From the NCBI RefSeq assembly GCF_002213425.1, contig NZ_NJGV01000029.1, positions 21,478 through 85,477 on the forward strand: DNA of 64,000 bases, read 5' to 3'. The translations under genes were made by a program, and so were the position numbers. The notes under the pieces are model-generated. The model did no database searches. It saw only the letters and a program-made list of their open reading frames with translations, and had not been told where the DNA came from. Positions 8,457 to 17,683 of the stretch are shown here, piece after piece. Every line of letters starts with the position of its first letter. Positions within the stretch are counted from its first letter, which is position 1. The DNA comes from Herbaspirillum aquaticum. Lineage in GTDB: Bacteria; Pseudomonadota; Gammaproteobacteria; Burkholderiales; Burkholderiaceae_D.

Positions 8457-9157
8457 TAGCGTGCCTGACGTTGCAAGATGTTGGAGAACTCTTCGATGAA
8501 GCTCTCGAAGCGGATCGCCAGACGGTCGATGTCGTGCGAATAGCGGTTGTAGGCCACCACCGCCGGAATGGCCGCGAACAGGCCGATGGCCGTGGCGATC
8601 AGGGCTTCGGCAATGCCGGGCGCGACGGCCGCCAGGGTGGCCTGCTGCACGTTGGCCAGGCCGCGGAAGGCGTTCATGATGCCCCAGACGGTGCCGAACA
8701 GGCCCACATACGGGGAGACCGACCCGACCGAGGCCAGGAAGGCCAGGTGCGATTCCAGCGCATCCATCTCGCGCTGGTAGGCCGCGCGCATGGCACGGCG
8801 GGCACCGTCCAGCAGCAGGCCGGGATCGACTGCGCCGCCGCGGGCGGCAACCGATGCCTTGGCCTTGGTGAATTCGCCCATGCCGGCCTGGAAGATGCGC
8901 TCCAGCGCGCCACCGGCGTCGGCCTTGCGGCGGTTGGACAAGGCATCCTGATACAGCGCCGAGAGGTTGCCGCCAGACCAGAAGACGCGTTCGAATTCCT
9001 CGGTCTGCACGCGCGCCGAGCGAATGGTGAACATCTTGCGGAAGATGTAGGTCCAGCTGATGATCGATGCCGACAGCAGCAGCAGCATCACCAGTTGCAC
9101 CAGGACGGACGCGTTTGCGATCAGTGAAATGAAGGACAGGTCTTGTGTGACGTTCAT
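8456..9157 (-). CDS. tolQ: Tol-Pal system stator protein TolQ
   Basis: A 233-residue MotA/TolQ/ExbB family protein. It has three hydrophobic segments (about 15-38, 140-160 and 172-195), with the family region PYVGLFGTVWGIMNAFRGL and a following AIGLFAAIPAVVAYN helix. It forms the proton channel with TolR. It starts the tolQRAB-pal-cpoB run; a 224-bp gap separates it from ybgC, which is less tight than in many relatives, so a promoter in the gap is possible. Confidence 0.96.
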   Translation of the reverse strand: MNVTQDLSFISLIANASVLVQLVMLLLLSASIISWTYIFRKMFTIRSARVQTEEFERVFWSGGNLSALYQDALSNRRKADAGGALERIFQAGMGEFTKAKASVAARGGAVDPGLLLDGARRAMRAAYQREMDALESHLAFLASVGSVSPYVGLFGTVWGIMNAFRGLANVQQATLAAVAPGIAEALIATAIGLFAAIPAVVAYNRYSHDIDRLAIRFESFIEEFSNILQRQAR

Positions 9158-9321
9158 GGGAAAGTGTGGCGGCTTGGAGGCGGCGTTTGGATGATGAAGC
9201 TAGGTTAAGGATCTGTTGTAGTGTTCAATCGTTCATGTGTTGATGAAACGATACGAAACAAAAGACGGTAAATACGCAGAGAAGTTTTCCATGGTGCAGA
9301 TTGTCCCAGCCGGCGGGAGTT

Positions 9322-9339
9322 TGTCGCCCTGCGGCGACA
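9322..9339. other. Short perfect hairpin between ybgC and tolQ
   Basis: TGTCGCC and GGCGACA (9322-9328 and 9333-9339) form a 7-bp stem with loop CTGC and no T-run. It lies in the 224-bp gap between ybgC and tolQ. The function is not apparent. Confidence 0.4.
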
Positions 9340-9381
9340 CGCCCAGCACCATAAAGGCCCGGATGAGCTTTTTCGTTGACA

Positions 9382-9843
9382 TCATGTGGTCGTTTTGATG
9401 CAGGTCATCAATTCGTCAGGAATCGGACGCGGCCGGAAAGTGGCCTGGTCCACGCAGACTACGGTAATGCTGCCTCGTGCCAGCAGCCTGGGTTGCACAT
9501 CATCGGCATGGGCGCCATCCAAGCCGTCCCCCGACGGCAGGCGCCAGGCCTCCTGGATGAATTGCATGGAGGCATTTCGACATTTTTCGACCACGACGGT
9601 CATGCGGAGTTCATCGTCCAGGCGGGCTGGCGAGAGATAGTCGACACTGGTGTTCTTGACCACGAAGATGGCGCCGGTGGTCTCGGCCAGGTGCTGTTGC
9701 TGGAAACCGAAGGAGCGCAGCCATTCCGTGCGGGCGCGCTCGAAGAACTTCAGGTAGTTGGCGTAGAAGACTACGCCTCCGGTGTCAGTATCTTCATAAT
9801 AGACCCGGATATTCCAGTCGAATGGACTACTGGCGGCACTCAT
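9382..9843 (-). CDS. ybgC: Tol-Pal-associated acyl-CoA thioesterase YbgC
   Basis: A 153-residue hotdog-fold thioesterase of the 4-hydroxybenzoyl-CoA type. The signature YYEDTDTGGVVFYANYLKFF holds the catalytic aspartate (Asp20, equivalent to Asp18 of E. coli YbgC). It hydrolyses short-chain acyl-CoA or acyl-ACP thioesters and is almost always encoded with tolQRAB-pal. It lies upstream of tolQ on the same strand. An insert in the second half (LPSGDGLDGAHADDVQPR) makes it slightly longer than the E. coli protein. Confidence 0.93.
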   Translation of the reverse strand: MSAASSPFDWNIRVYYEDTDTGGVVFYANYLKFFERARTEWLRSFGFQQQHLAETTGAIFVVKNTSVDYLSPARLDDELRMTVVVEKCRNASMQFIQEAWRLPSGDGLDGAHADDVQPRLLARGSITVVCVDQATFRPRPIPDELMTCIKTTT

Positions 9844-10009
9844 ATGCTTCTTGTTATTGGGAAATCTGCTGTGGCAGTGAAGAAGGAATCAAGAAAAACG
9901 AATCAAGGAAAACACGTCGGCGATTCACGATGATGCCGTCAGGCAAGCGGACTGGGAGGGGCCGGCCGCTGCCAGAAGAACTTGTCCATCAGGCAATGAT
10001 CTGGCGAGG

Positions 10010-10053
10010 ATGGCGTTCTTGCGGTGCCAGGGCACCTTCGGCAAAAACGCCAT
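10010..10053. other. Long imperfect hairpin downstream of the ydfG-like gene
   Basis: Outer arms ATGGCGTT and AACGCCAT (10010-10017 and 10046-10053) enclose an inner GGTGC/GCACC stem (10023-10027 and 10032-10036). It begins 13 bp after the dehydrogenase stop codon. There is no T-run, so it may protect the mRNA 3' end rather than terminate transcription. Confidence 0.4.
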
Positions 10054-10066
10054 TCTACTCCATCCC

Positions 10067-10819
10067 TTACTGTTTGCGCTTGATGTTGAAGGGGCTGAAG
10101 CCCTGGCAGGTCGGCATCAGTTCCATGTAATTGATGTTCACATGGGCGGGCATGGTGGCGACCCAGAAGGCGGCTTCGGCGATGTCTTCGGCCGTCAGCG
10201 GGGTGGTTCCTTCATACACCTTCGCTGCCGCCCCATCGTCACCCTTGAAGCGCACGTTGGAGAACTCGGTGCCGCCGCACAGGCCGGGGGCCAGGTTGGT
10301 GGCGCGCACGCCGGTACCGACCAGGTCAGCGCGCAGGTTCAGGGTGAACTGGTCGACGAAGGCCTTGGTGGCACCGTAGACGTTGCCGCCCGGGTAGGGG
10401 TAGGCACCGGCCACCGAGCCCAGGTTGATGATGGTGCCGCTGCCGCGCTTGACCATCTCCGGCAGCAGGGCGTGGGTGATGGTGACCAGGCCCTTGACGT
10501 TGGTGTCGATCATGGTTTCCCAGTCCGACAGCGCCACTTCGTGGGCCGGGCCCAGGCCCAGGGCCAGGCCGGCGTTGTTGATCAGCACGTCGACCTGCTT
10601 CCATTCGCCCGAGAGGCTCTCCAGGCCGGCGTTGATCGATTCCTTGCTGGTCACGTCCAGCACCAGGGGCAGCACCTTGTCGGCACCCAGTTCCTTGACC
10701 AGGTCATCCAGGCGCTCCTTGCGGCGACCGGCCGCGATCACCTTGTGACCGTTGCCGGCAAATTTGCGCGCCATGGCGGCGCCGAAGCCTGCGGTTGCTC
10801 CTGTAATCAACACGACCAT
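10067..10819 (-). CDS. Short-chain dehydrogenase, YdfG-like NADP-dependent 3-hydroxy acid dehydrogenase
   Basis: A 250-residue SDR. The nucleotide-binding motif is TGATAGFG (residues 6-13), then NNAGLALG and the catalytic YGATK (Tyr-x3-Lys). The C-terminal region APGLCGGTEFSNVRFKGDDG and the PAHVNINYMELMP stretch closely match E. coli YdfG, which reduces malonic semialdehyde and oxidises L-serine and L-allothreonine. It is monocistronic; a purine-rich CAAGAG precedes the ATG. It points away from glyA, whose serine/threonine chemistry may be a related theme, but that link is inference. Confidence 0.85.
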   Translation of the reverse strand: MVVLITGATAGFGAAMARKFAGNGHKVIAAGRRKERLDDLVKELGADKVLPLVLDVTSKESINAGLESLSGEWKQVDVLINNAGLALGLGPAHEVALSDWETMIDTNVKGLVTITHALLPEMVKRGSGTIINLGSVAGAYPYPGGNVYGATKAFVDQFTLNLRADLVGTGVRATNLAPGLCGGTEFSNVRFKGDDGAAAKVYEGTTPLTAEDIAEAAFWVATMPAHVNINYMELMPTCQGFSPFNIKRKQ

Positions 10820-11021
10820 CTCTTGATTCTCCTGTTGTGTGGCAGTTGGACCGGCGCCGGCGCAGAGCTTGTGTAAAGCTTCATGCCAGCAGTCCGGAGA
10901 TAAAACGAAATTGTAGCCGAAAGCCGCTTTTTACGAGGATGGGGGCGCTTTTGCACGCGGTTTTCTCGCTTTTTCGTTCATATTCGCGTGGTGCGATGCT
11001 GTTGCGCGGCCACCATGGTTC

Positions 11022-11050
11022 TTGCCCAAATCGCCCCGTTTCACTACAAT
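11022..11050 (+). promoter_or_regulatory. Sigma-70 promoter of glyA
   Basis: TTGCCC (11022-11027) and TACAAT (11045-11050) are separated by exactly 17 bp. A start near 11057 would place the ZTP aptamer at the very 5' end of the transcript. Confidence 0.7.
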
Positions 11051-11065
11051 GCGTTCACCATTTCG

Positions 11066-11185
11066 TCTCACGTGACTGGCGAAAAGCCGCTTAAAACCGG
11101 CCAAGATGGGGATCCATCGGGAAGCGTGAGATTTCAACAGCCGTGCGCCTGGGCAGCCGAATGGACAGTACGACTGAGGCTGCCC
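11066..11185 (+). promoter_or_regulatory. ZTP (pfl-type) riboswitch in the glyA leader
   Basis: The conserved pfl/ZTP core is present: P1 TCTCACG/CGTGAGA (11066-11072 and 11125-11131), the ACTGGCG loop (11075-11081), an internal GATGG/CCATC hairpin (11105-11118) followed by CGGGAAGCG, and the 3' GCCGTGCGCCTGGGC (11140-11154), whose CGCC can form the pseudoknot with GGCG. The last bases of the aptamer also begin a GGGCAGCC/GGCTGCCC hairpin (11151-11158 and 11178-11185), which would compete with it. This class senses ZTP/ZMP, a signal of 10-formyl-THF shortage, and often controls glyA. Confidence 0.88.
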
Positions 11186-11301
11186 GCAATCCCATTCCAT
11201 TTTTCAGGCCCTCATTCGATTTCGGAAGTCGAGCCCCCGGCATGTCCGCATGCTGCCGGTGACGCGATCTTCGGCCCAGCTCATCAATTTGGAGAAAAAC
11301 C

Positions 11302-12546
<1,245 letters not shown>

Positions 12547-12561
12547 TCCAGGTTGGAAGGG

Positions 12562-12662
12562 CTGGCCCGTTTCGGGCCGGTGTGAAGTTTCCTGCAAAAA
12601 CCAGGAAATTTCCGAAGTGCAGGAAGATGTTGCTGACGGCGCCCGTTCCCGCGGGCGCCGTC
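12562..12662 (+). other. Array of three hairpins between glyA and nrdR
   Basis: Three stems lie in the 269-bp gap: CTGGCCCG/CGGGCCGG (12562-12580, 8 bp), GAAGTTTCCTG/CAGGAAATTTC (12584-12612, 11 bp with one G-T pair) and GACGGCGCCCG/CGGGCGCCGTC (12635-12662, 11 bp perfect). None ends in a T-run, so they are more likely RNA-stabilising or Rho-related elements than simple terminators. Confidence 0.5.
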
Positions 12663-12815
12663 GCTTATTGGACCCTGGTGTTTGCACTACCATACGATGG
12701 TGCCGGCGATGTCCGGATGCAACACTGGCGAGCCTGCTACAGCATGCATGCAGCGTGCCAGCGAAGTCCCGGGGGCCAGGCCCTCATTGTTCAGTTCAAC
12801 CAGATCACAGCCACC

Positions 12816-13295
12816 ATGAAGTGCCCATTCTGCAATCACGAAGACACCCCGGTGCTGGATACGCGCCTGTCCGAAGACGGCCATTCCATCCGCCGCCGCC
12901 GCCGCTGCGGCAATTGCGACAAGCGCTTCACCACCTACGAACGCATCGAGCTGACCATGCCGGTGATCGTCAAGAAGAATGGCAGCCGCACCGATTTCGA
13001 TCCGGCCAAGCTGCGCGGCAGCCTGATGCTGGCCTTGCGCAAGCGCCCGGTCTCAGCCGAGGCGGTCGACATGGCCATCCAGAGCATCCAGGACAAGCTG
13101 CTGCAAAGCGGCGAGCGTGAGGTGATGTCGGCGCAGGTCGGGGAGCTGGTCATGCGCGAATTGAAGCGGCTGGACAAGATCGCCTATATCCGCTTTGCCT
13201 CGGTCTACAAGAGCTTCGAGGACGTGACCGAATTCCAGGATGTGATCGATGAAGTGGGGCTGGAGCGCAAGGGCGCGAAAAAGCGCGAGAGCTGA
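12816..13295 (+). CDS. nrdR: Transcriptional repressor NrdR
   Basis: A 159-residue protein with an N-terminal zinc ribbon (CPFC at residues 3-6 and CGNC at about 31-34, with the RRRRRCG stretch between) and an ATP-cone domain (about 49-139, starting VIVKKNG). NrdR represses ribonucleotide reductase genes according to ATP/dATP levels. The ATG at 12816 is chosen because MKCPFC is the universal start; the open frame continues upstream through non-coding hairpins. The glyA-nrdR order is common in Burkholderiales. Confidence 0.97.
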   Translation: MKCPFCNHEDTPVLDTRLSEDGHSIRRRRRCGNCDKRFTTYERIELTMPVIVKKNGSRTDFDPAKLRGSLMLALRKRPVSAEAVDMAIQSIQDKLLQSGEREVMSAQVGELVMRELKRLDKIAYIRFASVYKSFEDVTEFQDVIDEVGLERKGAKKRES

Positions 13296-13358
13296 GTGCG
13301 GCGCAGAGGGCCTGTCTGTTGGGTCCCTATGTCCCGGTGTCGCCAGCGAACGGGCATA

Positions 13359-13388
13359 AAAAAACGGCTGCGAATGCAGCCGTTTTTC
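13359..13388. terminator. Bidirectional terminator between nrdR and 6S RNA
   Basis: ACGGCTGC (13364-13371) pairs with GCAGCCGT (13376-13383) around GAAT. A-runs on the left and T-runs on the right let it work in both directions, ending nrdR from the left and 6S RNA from the right. Confidence 0.9.
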
Positions 13389-13400
13389 TTCAATCCAAGT

Positions 13401-13567
13401 CCCGCCTGTGCCGCTGTGCCGGCATCCTGAACCTGACGGTTCAAGTTGGCTGCGGTAGTTCAATTTCGGGTTCATCGGACTAGCGACGCTCACGCCCATC
13501 GAACGATCCCACAGCCTATGCTCGTAAATGGTTCAAGGAATATATGGCAATCGCGAACACGGCAGGA
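13401..13567 (-). ncRNA. ssrS: 6S RNA
   Basis: A predicted RNA of about 167 nt downstream of zapA on the same strand, where 6S RNA lies in beta- and gammaproteobacteria. The ends pair as CCTGCC with GGCGGG and then GTGTT with GGCAC around one bulge. Internally it has CCTTGAACC in the 5' half and CTTGAACCGTCAGGTTCAGG in the 3' half, resembling E. coli 6S RNA. A promoter and a strong terminator bracket it, and no protein is encoded. 6S RNA binds the sigma-70 holoenzyme and tunes transcription in stationary phase. Ends are approximate. Confidence 0.78.
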
Positions 13568-13573
13568 GTACGA

Positions 13574-13602
13574 AGTCTAACCCATTCATGTTCGTCCTCC
13601 AA
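13574..13602 (-). promoter_or_regulatory. Promoter of 6S RNA
   Basis: On the minus strand TTGGAG (13602-13597) and TAGACT (13579-13574) are separated by exactly 17 bp. The start is expected near 13567, just at the 5' strand of the predicted terminal stem. Confidence 0.65.
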
Positions 13603-13667
13603 GACCTTCCTCAAAAATAAATCCGCGATTTTGTAACCGGATTTCCTGGCCCGCATCGTAGCGGGAG

Positions 13668-13697
13668 TGCAAAACAAAATGGCTGCGCAAGGCAGCC
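13668..13697 (-). terminator. Terminator of zapB-zapA
   Basis: Minus-strand GGCTGC and GCAGCC (13697-13692 and 13686-13681) form a 6-bp stem with a 5-nt loop, followed by ATTTTGTTTTG. A second stem, CAGGATCT/AGATCCTG (13718-13725 and 13738-13745), lies between it and the zapA stop. Confidence 0.65.
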
Positions 13698-13754
13698 GTT
13701 TCATCGACGTCAGGGCACAGGATCTGCGCTGTCAGCAAGATCCTGACAGGGTGC

Positions 13755-14072
13755 TCAGAACAACTTCTCCTGCGGTGCCAGTGCCTGGTCCACCACTTCG
13801 GTGATGGCGGCAATCTGCTGCTGCCACTGGGCAATGGTCAGGCCGGCGAAGGGGCCTTCAGCGCGTTGCATGCTCAGCAACTCGGCGGCGATGCCAAGTC
13901 CCGCCATCACGGCGATGCGATCAGTGCCCTTGATGCGGCCGGCGTCGCGGATGGCACGCATCTTCTGGTCGAGGTAGGCGACTGCATGATGCAGCGCGGC
14001 CTGTTCGCCTTCCTGGCAGGCCAGGGTATAGGACTGGCCCATGATCATGGCGTTGATCTGGATGGTGCTCAT
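13755..14072 (-). CDS. zapA: Cell division protein ZapA
   Basis: A 105-residue protein of the ZapA family: an N-terminal beta/alpha domain (IQINAMIMGQSYTLACQEGEQ) followed by a C-terminal helix for dimer and tetramer formation. ZapA bundles FtsZ filaments at the division ring. Its ATG overlaps the stop of the upstream ZapB-like gene by 4 bp (ATGA). It is followed by a terminator and then 6S RNA. Confidence 0.92.
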   Translation of the reverse strand: MSTIQINAMIMGQSYTLACQEGEQAALHHAVAYLDQKMRAIRDAGRIKGTDRIAVMAGLGIAAELLSMQRAEGPFAGLTIAQWQQQIAAITEVVDQALAPQEKLF

Positions 14073-14302
14073 GCAGCCTCCTCATCGGCCGCAGCCGCTT
14101 CTTCCACTTCGGCTACCGGCAGTTGCGCCAGGACAGCGGCCACGCGGTCGTAGGCCTGGTCCACGCGGGAGAGCAGGGTGGTGTTGTCTTCGGAGAGCAG
14201 TTTGACTTTCCGGCGCAGCTCGGCATTTTCTTCGCGCAGGCCTTGTGCCAGCTTGGCGAGCTGAGTGACTTTTTCAGCCAGTTGCAGGAATTCGGAACTC
14301 AT
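14069..14302 (-). CDS. ZapB-like coiled-coil division protein
   Basis: A 77-residue protein, almost entirely a predicted coiled coil (residues 3-62, heptad-like LQLAEKVTQLAKLAQGLREE), with an acidic Ala/Glu-rich tail. The size, coiled coil and position immediately before zapA match the ZapB/DUF904 group that links ZapA-FtsZ to the nucleoid terminus region. The functional name rests on context, since coiled coils carry little family signature. It overlaps zapA by 4 bp. Confidence 0.72.
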   Translation of the reverse strand: MSSEFLQLAEKVTQLAKLAQGLREENAELRRKVKLLSEDNTTLLSRVDQAYDRVAAVLAQLPVAEVEEAAAADEEAA

Positions 14303-14502
14303 GTGTTGATTTGTTCGCAGGAATGGGATGACGCCAGCGGGCGCCAGCGTGTGTCAGAGATGTTCAGGATCACGGCATCTCAATCGCACAATTATAAGCG
14401 CATTGCCGCGCCACCTGAACAAGAACGGCCGCACGGAGCGGCCGGATGGGTTTGGTCAGCGCCGGCCGGGTTTGGTTCCCGGCGCAGGGCGCCGCATTGC
14501 GG

Positions 14503-15291
14503 TTACTTGTCGCTGCGCCGCGTGGCCTGTCCGTGCATGCGCATATAGCCTTGTTGCAGCACGAAGTTGTCGAAGGCCGTCAGCAGGGGATGGTATTTCT
14601 CGCTGTTGCGTTCCAGTTGCATGAGCGCGTAGCCGGTCGCCTCCAGGGTGGCCAGTTGCTCGGGCTTGTGCGATTTGCGGATGGTGTAGCGGGACGTCGG
14701 CGTGTCGATCAGCATCATGCGCGGCAGGGTCTGCAGGATCGGGTTTTCGAACAGCATCTTGCGGCTCTTGCGCCAGGTGCCATCGATGATCACCAGGCGG
14801 ATACGCTTGAGTACTTCCTGCTTGTCCACCATCATGGTGCGCGCATCGAAATAACGCGTCTCGGGGGTACAGACGTCATCCGTGTACAGCAGGACCGGGT
14901 GCACCGTCTCGCCGGGGGGCACGTTGCGCAGGCGGGACGGCGCGTGCAGCATCGCCTGCAATTCCTCCGGATCGAAGGCGGAGCCGACCGCCAGCTTGCT
15001 GTAGGGCAGGCTCAGGTGCAGCAGCCGAACGCTGTTCTTGGCGTTGTTCACTTCGAGCGGGTGCTGCAGGATCAGCACATCGACAGCGTGATCGATGGGG
15101 GAGGTCCAGTGGCAGATGCATGCCGTCAGCGCCCTCTGGCAGATCGGGCAGAGCAGCCTGCGGGCCAATTGTTGATCGTGGTTGGAAACCAAAATGTTCA
15201 GCCTTCTGTAGTTAGCGATGGTCACCTTGCAGAACGGGAAGGCGGCTGCAATCCGGCGTGCGCCGCGCCACCCCTTCGTGATCCCGTTCAT
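14503..15291 (-). CDS. DTW-domain tRNA-uridine aminocarboxypropyltransferase (TapT-like)
   Basis: A DTW-domain enzyme with the cysteine cluster LLCPICQRALTACIC near the start and the catalytic IIDGTWRKSRKM (the D-x-T-W motif). Family members such as E. coli TapT (YfiP) transfer the 3-amino-3-carboxypropyl group of SAM to a uridine in the tRNA variable loop. The start is uncertain: ATG at 15291 gives 262 residues and has no clear ribosome binding site, whereas TTG at 15192, preceded by AGAAGG, gives 229 residues, closer to the E. coli length. It lies downstream of recG on the same strand. Confidence 0.85.
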   Translation of the reverse strand: MNGITKGWRGARRIAAAFPFCKVTIANYRRLNILVSNHDQQLARRLLCPICQRALTACICHWTSPIDHAVDVLILQHPLEVNNAKNSVRLLHLSLPYSKLAVGSAFDPEELQAMLHAPSRLRNVPPGETVHPVLLYTDDVCTPETRYFDARTMMVDKQEVLKRIRLVIIDGTWRKSRKMLFENPILQTLPRMMLIDTPTSRYTIRKSHKPEQLATLEATGYALMQLERNSEKYHPLLTAFDNFVLQQGYMRMHGQATRRSDK

Positions 15292-15474
15292 CGTGGGCCG
15301 TAGATTGGACTCAGTGCTGCTGTCAGTCAATCGACATAAAGCGAAGAAATTCTCGATTATTGCGGAAATGTGGTTGGCATTTTGCTGATTTGGGTTTGCA
15401 GCCCTTGCACTGGCCCGCCGCGTGAGAGATGCTGGAAAGCTTTGCTGGTGGCCGCTGCTGCCCAGATGGGCAGG

Positions 15475-17634
15475 TCATACCTTCAGGAAATCTTCCCGTC
15501 CGCCCAGCCAGCGTGCCAGATGGCGGTCGACAATGTCGGGGGCGTGTTGCAGCAAGGCCTGGGCGGTATCGCGGGCCTTTTCCACCAGCCACTGGTCCGT
15601 CGCCAGGTCGGCGAAACGCAGCATCGCCTCGCCCGACTGCCTGGCCCCCAGGAATTCCCCGGGTCCGCGGATATCCAGGTCGCGCCGGGCGATCTCGAAG
15701 CCGTCGGTAGTTTCGCGCATGGTTGCCAGCCGCTGCTTGGCGGTGCCGCCCAGCGGTCCCTGGTACAGCAGCAGGCACACGCTGGCCGCCGAGCCCCGAC
15801 CTACACGTCCGCGTAGCTGGTGCAGCTGCGACAGGCCAAAACGCTCGGCATGCTCGATCACCATCAGCGAGGCGTTGGGCACGTCCACACCGACTTCGAT
15901 GACGGTCGTCGCCACCAGCAGGTGGATGGCACCCCGGCTGAAACCCTCCATGACGATCTGTTTTTCCACCGGTTTCATGCGGCCGTGTACCAGGCCGATC
16001 TGCAGGTCCGGCAGGGCCGCCGAGAGGGCGGCATGGGTGTCGGTCGCAGTCTGCAATTGCAAAGCCTCGGATTCCTCGATCAGCGGGCAGACCCAATAAA
16101 TCTGCTTGCCTTCCAGTGCCGCCGCATGCACGCGTTCGATGACTTCATCGCGGCGGTTCTGGTCGATCACGCGGGTGACGATGGGGGAGCGCCCTGGCGG
16201 CAGTTCATCGATTACCGAGACTTCCAGATCGGCGTAATAGGTCATCGCCAGCGTGCGCGGAATGGGAGTGGCCGACATCATCAGCTGGTGCGGCACGGCA
16301 GCCGCCTCGCGATCGGCCGGATTGAAGCTCTTGTTGCGCAAGGCCAGGCGCTGGCCCACGCCGAAGCGATGTTGCTCATCGACGATCACCAGGCCCAGGT
16401 TCTCGAATTGCACCGTGTCCTGGATCAGCGCATGCGTGCCGATGACCAGGCGTGCCGCGCCGGATTCGATGTGGGCCAGGGCCTCGGTCTTTTCCTTTTT
16501 CTTCTGGCTGCCCGAGAGCCAGGCTACGCCCACGTTGAGCGGCTCCATCCAGGCCGCGATCTTGCGGAAATGCTGTTCGGCCAGGATTTCGGTCGGTGCC
16601 ATCAGCACCGCCTGGCAGCCGCTGTCGATGGCCTGGGCGGCGGCCAGCGCGGCCACCACCGTCTTGCCGCTGCCGACATCGCCCTGCAGCAGGCGCTGCA
16701 TGGGGAAGGACTGGCGCAGGTCAGCGCGGATTTCTTCGAGTACGCGCTGCTGGGCAGCGGTCAGCTGGAAGGGGAGGACCTTGGTCAGTTCCTCGGTCAC
16801 GCGTCCCGTCACGGGCAAAGCGCGCGAGGTCTTGGCCCGGCGCGCGGCCTGGGCGCGCTTGAGCGAGAGCTGCTGGGCCAGCAATTCATCGAACTTCATG
16901 CGGATCCAGGCAGGATGTGAACGTTCGATCAGGGCATGTTCATCCACGTCCGGCGGCGGATTGTGCAGCAGCCGCACCGACGGTTCGAAGCCGGCCAGGT
17001 TCAGGGTCTCCAGCATGGACGGCGGCAGCGTATCGCTCCAGTCCAGCCGGCTCATGGCGTTGGCGATGGCCTTGCGCAGATAGGCCTGCGAGAGGCCTTC
17101 GCCAGCCGGGTAGACGGGCGTGAGGACATCGGGCAGCGGTGCGCCCTGGTTGACCACCTTGTAAGAGGGATGGACCATCTCGGCGCCGAAGAAACCATGC
17201 CGCAATTCCCCGCGCACCCGCACCCGGGTGCCTTCGGCCAGCTGCTTGGTCTGGCTGCCGTAGAAGTTGATGAAGCGCATGGTCAACTGCCCGCTGTCGT
17301 CCCCCACCGTCACGATCAATTGCCGGCGCGGGCGGAACTGCACGTCGCAGGCGGTGACCACGCCTTCTACCTGCACCGTCTGCAGGCCCCGCAGGGAGGC
17401 CTCGGCGATGCTCATGAGGGTGGTTTCGTCCTCGTAGCGCAGCGGCAGGTGCAGCACCAGGTCCATGTCGTTGTGCAGGCCCAGCTTGGCCAGCTTGTTT
17501 TCGGGCTTGGCGGCGGCCTTGGAAGCGGGAGCGGCCTTTTTCTTCGAGGCCGGCGGGCTGTTTTTCTTCGCGGTAGCGGGCATGCGGTCGGCGTTGGTTG
17601 GACGGAGGGCCATAATGGTTAGCCGCACGCGCAT
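15475..17634 (-). CDS. recG: ATP-dependent DNA helicase RecG
   Basis: A 719-residue superfamily-2 helicase that remodels stalled replication forks and Holliday junctions. An N-terminal wedge/OB domain (about 50-250) is followed by helicase domains with Walker A GDVGSGKT (318-325), the DEQH box (419-422), the MSATPIPRTLAMT motif and the C-terminal TTVIEVGVDVPNAS and GRVGRG motifs. A low-complexity Lys/Ala/Pro tail (about 18-48) precedes the conserved part. Starts at 17634, 17613 or 17583 are all possible; none has a strong ribosome binding site. A LexA box overlies its promoter, so SOS induction is likely. It diverges from queA. Confidence 0.96.
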   Translation of the reverse strand: MRVRLTIMALRPTNADRMPATAKKNSPPASKKKAAPASKAAAKPENKLAKLGLHNDMDLVLHLPLRYEDETTLMSIAEASLRGLQTVQVEGVVTACDVQFRPRRQLIVTVGDDSGQLTMRFINFYGSQTKQLAEGTRVRVRGELRHGFFGAEMVHPSYKVVNQGAPLPDVLTPVYPAGEGLSQAYLRKAIANAMSRLDWSDTLPPSMLETLNLAGFEPSVRLLHNPPPDVDEHALIERSHPAWIRMKFDELLAQQLSLKRAQAARRAKTSRALPVTGRVTEELTKVLPFQLTAAQQRVLEEIRADLRQSFPMQRLLQGDVGSGKTVVAALAAAQAIDSGCQAVLMAPTEILAEQHFRKIAAWMEPLNVGVAWLSGSQKKKEKTEALAHIESGAARLVIGTHALIQDTVQFENLGLVIVDEQHRFGVGQRLALRNKSFNPADREAAAVPHQLMMSATPIPRTLAMTYYADLEVSVIDELPPGRSPIVTRVIDQNRRDEVIERVHAAALEGKQIYWVCPLIEESEALQLQTATDTHAALSAALPDLQIGLVHGRMKPVEKQIVMEGFSRGAIHLLVATTVIEVGVDVPNASLMVIEHAERFGLSQLHQLRGRVGRGSAASVCLLLYQGPLGGTAKQRLATMRETTDGFEIARRDLDIRGPGEFLGARQSGEAMLRFADLATDQWLVEKARDTAQALLQHAPDIVDRHLARWLGGREDFLKV

Positions 17635-17656
17635 ATGGGAAAAACGCGCAGACAGC

Positions 17657-17683
17657 GTAAAATAGCGGGTTACGCTATTTTAC
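17657..17683. promoter_or_regulatory. Perfect 11-bp inverted repeat overlapping the recG promoter
   Basis: GTAAAATAGCG (17657-17667) and CGCTATTTTAC (17673-17683) are perfect inverted repeats around GGTTA. The right arm covers the recG -10 and overlaps the first three bases of the LexA box. It could be a second operator or a cruciform; the factor is unknown. Confidence 0.6.

Noticed and set aside
11066..11154. Glycine riboswitch in the glyA leader
   Set aside because: The conserved bases (ACTGGCG, CGGGAAGCG, GCCGTGCGCCTGGGC) are those of the ZTP/pfl class, not of the glycine aptamer.
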